A DNA stretch of 64,000 bases from the NCBI RefSeq assembly GCF_021602345.1, contig NZ_BQID01000008.1, positions 186,001 to 250,000 on the forward strand. Direction: 5' to 3'. The notes beneath the pieces are model-generated. The model was not told the origin of the DNA. It ran no database searches and was given only the letters and a program-made list of their open reading frames with translations. The stretch is from Pseudomonas pharyngis. Lineage in GTDB: Bacteria > Pseudomonadota > Gammaproteobacteria > Pseudomonadales > Pseudomonadaceae. The position numbers were made by a program, and so were the translations under genes. Below, one piece after another: positions 62,293 to 64,000 of the stretch (its first letter is position 1; each line of letters starts with the position of its first letter).

Positions 62293-63288
62293 TCAGAGCA
62301 ACCCTTCGCTCTCGGGCAATTCGTACTCGGCCAACGGTTTTGAACCGCCAGACTTCCCCGGCTTGCTCAGGGTCGGCTCTTTCTCCAGGCACTCCACCAG
62401 ATAGTCGATGAACACCCGCAGCTTCGGCGGCAGATAGCGCGTCGGCGAATGCAGCAACCACAATCCGCCGTGGTACGACGCCAGGAATGTCCAGTCCGGC
62501 AGCACCTGCACGATCAGCCCTTGCTCCAGTGCATAACGCGCAGTGAAATACGGCAGGCTGCCAATACCGATGTGCTGCAACACCGCGCCCAGACGCACGC
62601 CGGTGTGATTGGCGGCATACCGGCCGCGCACGCCGACGGTGACGGCTTTGGTGCCTTTCTTGAATTTCCAGCGCGCATCACTCGGGGTTTCGCCCAGGTA
62701 AATGCAACTGTGATTGAGCAAGTCGTGGGGATGGGTCGGCGTCCCGTGTTCGGCCAGGTATTGCGGTGTGGCGCAGAGCAAATGGTCGATGGTCAGCAGT
62801 TGTCGGCCGACCAGTCCGGCCGGTGGACGATCCGTGATGCGAATAGCCAGGTCGACATGGTCATCGATCAGATCAACCTGGCGGTCTTCCAGCAACAACT
62901 CCACATCGACCTTCGGGTAGCGCCGCAGAAACTCCGGCATGTGCGGGTGAATCACGAAGCGCCCCACCGCTTTCGGCACGCTGACCCGCACCAGACCTTC
63001 GGCTTCGTGGGTGAACTGGCCGCTGATCTCCATCACCGACTTGGCGGCGCTGACCATTTCCTGGCAGCGCTTGAACACCTCTTCCCCGCCATCGCTCAAG
63101 CGCAGTTTGCGCGTGGTGCGTTGCAGCAGCCGCGTGGCCAGCGCTTTCTCCAGCCGGGAAATACTGCGACTGACTGCCGAGGGCGATGAGCCCAACTGGC
63201 GAGCGGCTTCGGAGAAACTGCCGGTCTCGACGACCTTGACGAAAATCGCCATCTCACCAAGCAGCGGCAGGGGAAGATTTATGCTCAC
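62293..63288 (-). CDS. LysR family transcriptional regulator
   Basis: This 331-residue protein has an N-terminal winged helix (FSEAARQLGSSPSAVSRSISRLEKAL, about residues 25-50) and a substrate-binding-type effector domain in two lobes. The C-terminal 25 residues, rich in S, K and E, extend past the usual LysR length. The start is GTG 63288 (MSINLPLPLLGEM). It diverges from the alanyl-tRNA editing gene. The target is unknown. Confidence 0.92.
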   Translation of the reverse strand: MSINLPLPLLGEMAIFVKVVETGSFSEAARQLGSSPSAVSRSISRLEKALATRLLQRTTRKLRLSDGGEEVFKRCQEMVSAAKSVMEISGQFTHEAEGLVRVSVPKAVGRFVIHPHMPEFLRRYPKVDVELLLEDRQVDLIDDHVDLAIRITDRPPAGLVGRQLLTIDHLLCATPQYLAEHGTPTHPHDLLNHSCIYLGETPSDARWKFKKGTKAVTVGVRGRYAANHTGVRLGAVLQHIGIGSLPYFTARYALEQGLIVQVLPDWTFLASYHGGLWLLHSPTRYLPPKLRVFIDYLVECLEKEPTLSKPGKSGGSKPLAEYELPESEGLL

Positions 63289-63378
63289 AGCGCAACAGTC
63301 CTTTGATGTTTGAACGGATTATCACGTTATTGCACGATTCATATAATTAAAAAAGAAACTTTAATAAGGGCATGGAAT

Positions 63379-64000
63379 ATGACGCTTCGCCTCTTTTTCC
63401 ATAGTGATGACCTCAAGGCCAATGTGGAAGTCCTCGACTGCACGCCCCACGAGAACGAATTCGCCGTTGTGTTGCGCGCTACGCTTTTCCATCCCCAGGG
63501 CGGTGGCCAACCCTGCGATACCGGTTGGATTGGCGAAAGCAAGGTTCTGCGCGTCGTCCAGGAACCGGACCGGATCATTCATTTTGTCGATCAGCCGGTG
63601 CCACTGGGCATGACCCAGATTCGCGTCGACGAAGAACGCCGCCGCTTCAACACCCGCATGCACTCTGCCGGACATTTGATCGGCCACTTCGTCCAGGCCA
63701 TGGGCTGGATGCCGATCAAGGCGCACCACTGGCCGGACGAGGGCCGGGTTCAATTCAAACCCGGAGATTCGGCCCAGGAAGTCGATGCGCAAACCGTTCA
63801 ATACGGCATCGAGCAATGGATCGAACACGACCTGCCACGCCTGACTTCCCTGCGCGAAGGCGCGCGGGAAATCGGTTTCGGTGAACTGCCAGCCTATGGC
63901 TGCGGTGGCACCCATGTACGCAGCCTGAAGGATTTGGGCACAGTCACGATCGCGTCCCTTTCGCAGAAGAAAGGCACGTTGTCCGTCCACTACAACGTGG
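63379..64000 (+). CDS. AlaX-type alanyl-tRNA editing protein (3' end missing)
   Basis: The frame from ATG 63379 (MTLRLFFHSDD) stays open to the window end, giving 207 residues. It belongs to the free-standing AlaRS editing-domain family that hydrolyses Ser- or Gly-tRNA(Ala). The zinc/catalytic residues are H95 and H99 in HSAGHL, then C175 and H179 in CGGTHV. HPQGGGQPCDTG is the threonyl/alanyl second-domain motif. The ATG at 63372 is out of frame. Because the end is cut, total length and subtype cannot be stated. Confidence 0.93.
   Translation, partial: MTLRLFFHSDDLKANVEVLDCTPHENEFAVVLRATLFHPQGGGQPCDTGWIGESKVLRVVQEPDRIIHFVDQPVPLGMTQIRVDEERRRFNTRMHSAGHLIGHFVQAMGWMPIKAHHWPDEGRVQFKPGDSAQEVDAQTVQYGIEQWIEHDLPRLTSLREGAREIGFGELPAYGCGGTHVRSLKDLGTVTIASLSQKKGTLSVHYNV

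Noticed and set aside
63372-63380. ATG at 63372 as start of the alanyl-tRNA editing gene
   Set aside because: It is in a different frame that lacks the family motifs; ATG 63379 gives the conserved sequence.

Overview
This window is a high-GC Pseudomonas chromosome segment, most like the P. fluorescens group. The evidence is near-identity of many housekeeping proteins to that group (PlsX with its TTG start, LpxK, UPF0434, RpmF, the RNase E tail), the fab-rne-murB-lpxK-comEC gene order, and REP-type intergenic palindromes containing GCGAGCAGGCTCGC. I saw no tRNA or rRNA gene, insertion sequence, prophage or CRISPR array.

Region 1 (1-25 kb) is mostly metabolic. It opens with the 3' part of ETF-ubiquinone oxidoreductase and a divergent AraC regulator/alcohol dehydrogenase pair. 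A minus-strand D-galactonate operon follows (dgoK-dgoA-dgoD-MFS transporter-IclR regulator). After a few small genes comes a cluster of unknown substrate: PfkB kinase, cytosine/purine-type permease, ADP-ribosylglycohydrolase-family enzyme and GntR/UTRA regulator. A second sugar locus then has araFGH transport genes, an SDR sugar 1-dehydrogenase, an SMP-30 lactonase and a FadR-type GntR regulator. Together the two sugar loci can encode a complete De Ley-Doudoroff route: galactose, galactonolactone, galactonate, KDGal, KDPGal, then pyruvate plus glyceraldehyde 3-phosphate. They share a copied promoter cassette: a TCCCA-N5-TGGGA palindrome 14 bp upstream of TTGAGA-18-TATAGT, with a matching ribosome-binding site. 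In the second copy the start codon opens a 50-codon leader ORF that runs through a terminator-like hairpin and stops 3 nt before the dehydrogenase gene. This is the strongest candidate for something undescribed.

Region 2 (25-44 kb) is core genome. It holds a TetR regulator, the probable rgsA small RNA, tatD, pilZ, holB, tmk, mltG, pabC, fabF, acpP, fabG, fabD, plsX, rpmF and yceD (all minus strand), then maf, sppA, a HAD phosphatase and rluC. rne diverges from rluC behind a leader of about 635 nt.

Region 3 (44-64 kb) has a tightly overlapping operon for a Tat-exported molybdenum hydroxylase with its MocA- and XdhC-type maturation proteins. The envelope block murB-ptpA-kdsB-UPF0434-lpxK-exbD-exbB and comEC follow, then a DUF2062 protein, a two-gene ABC exporter, a glutathione transferase, a transglutaminase-like protein, fadE, a PA2817-family protein, a LysR regulator and the 5' part of an AlaX-type alanyl-tRNA editing protein cut by the window end.
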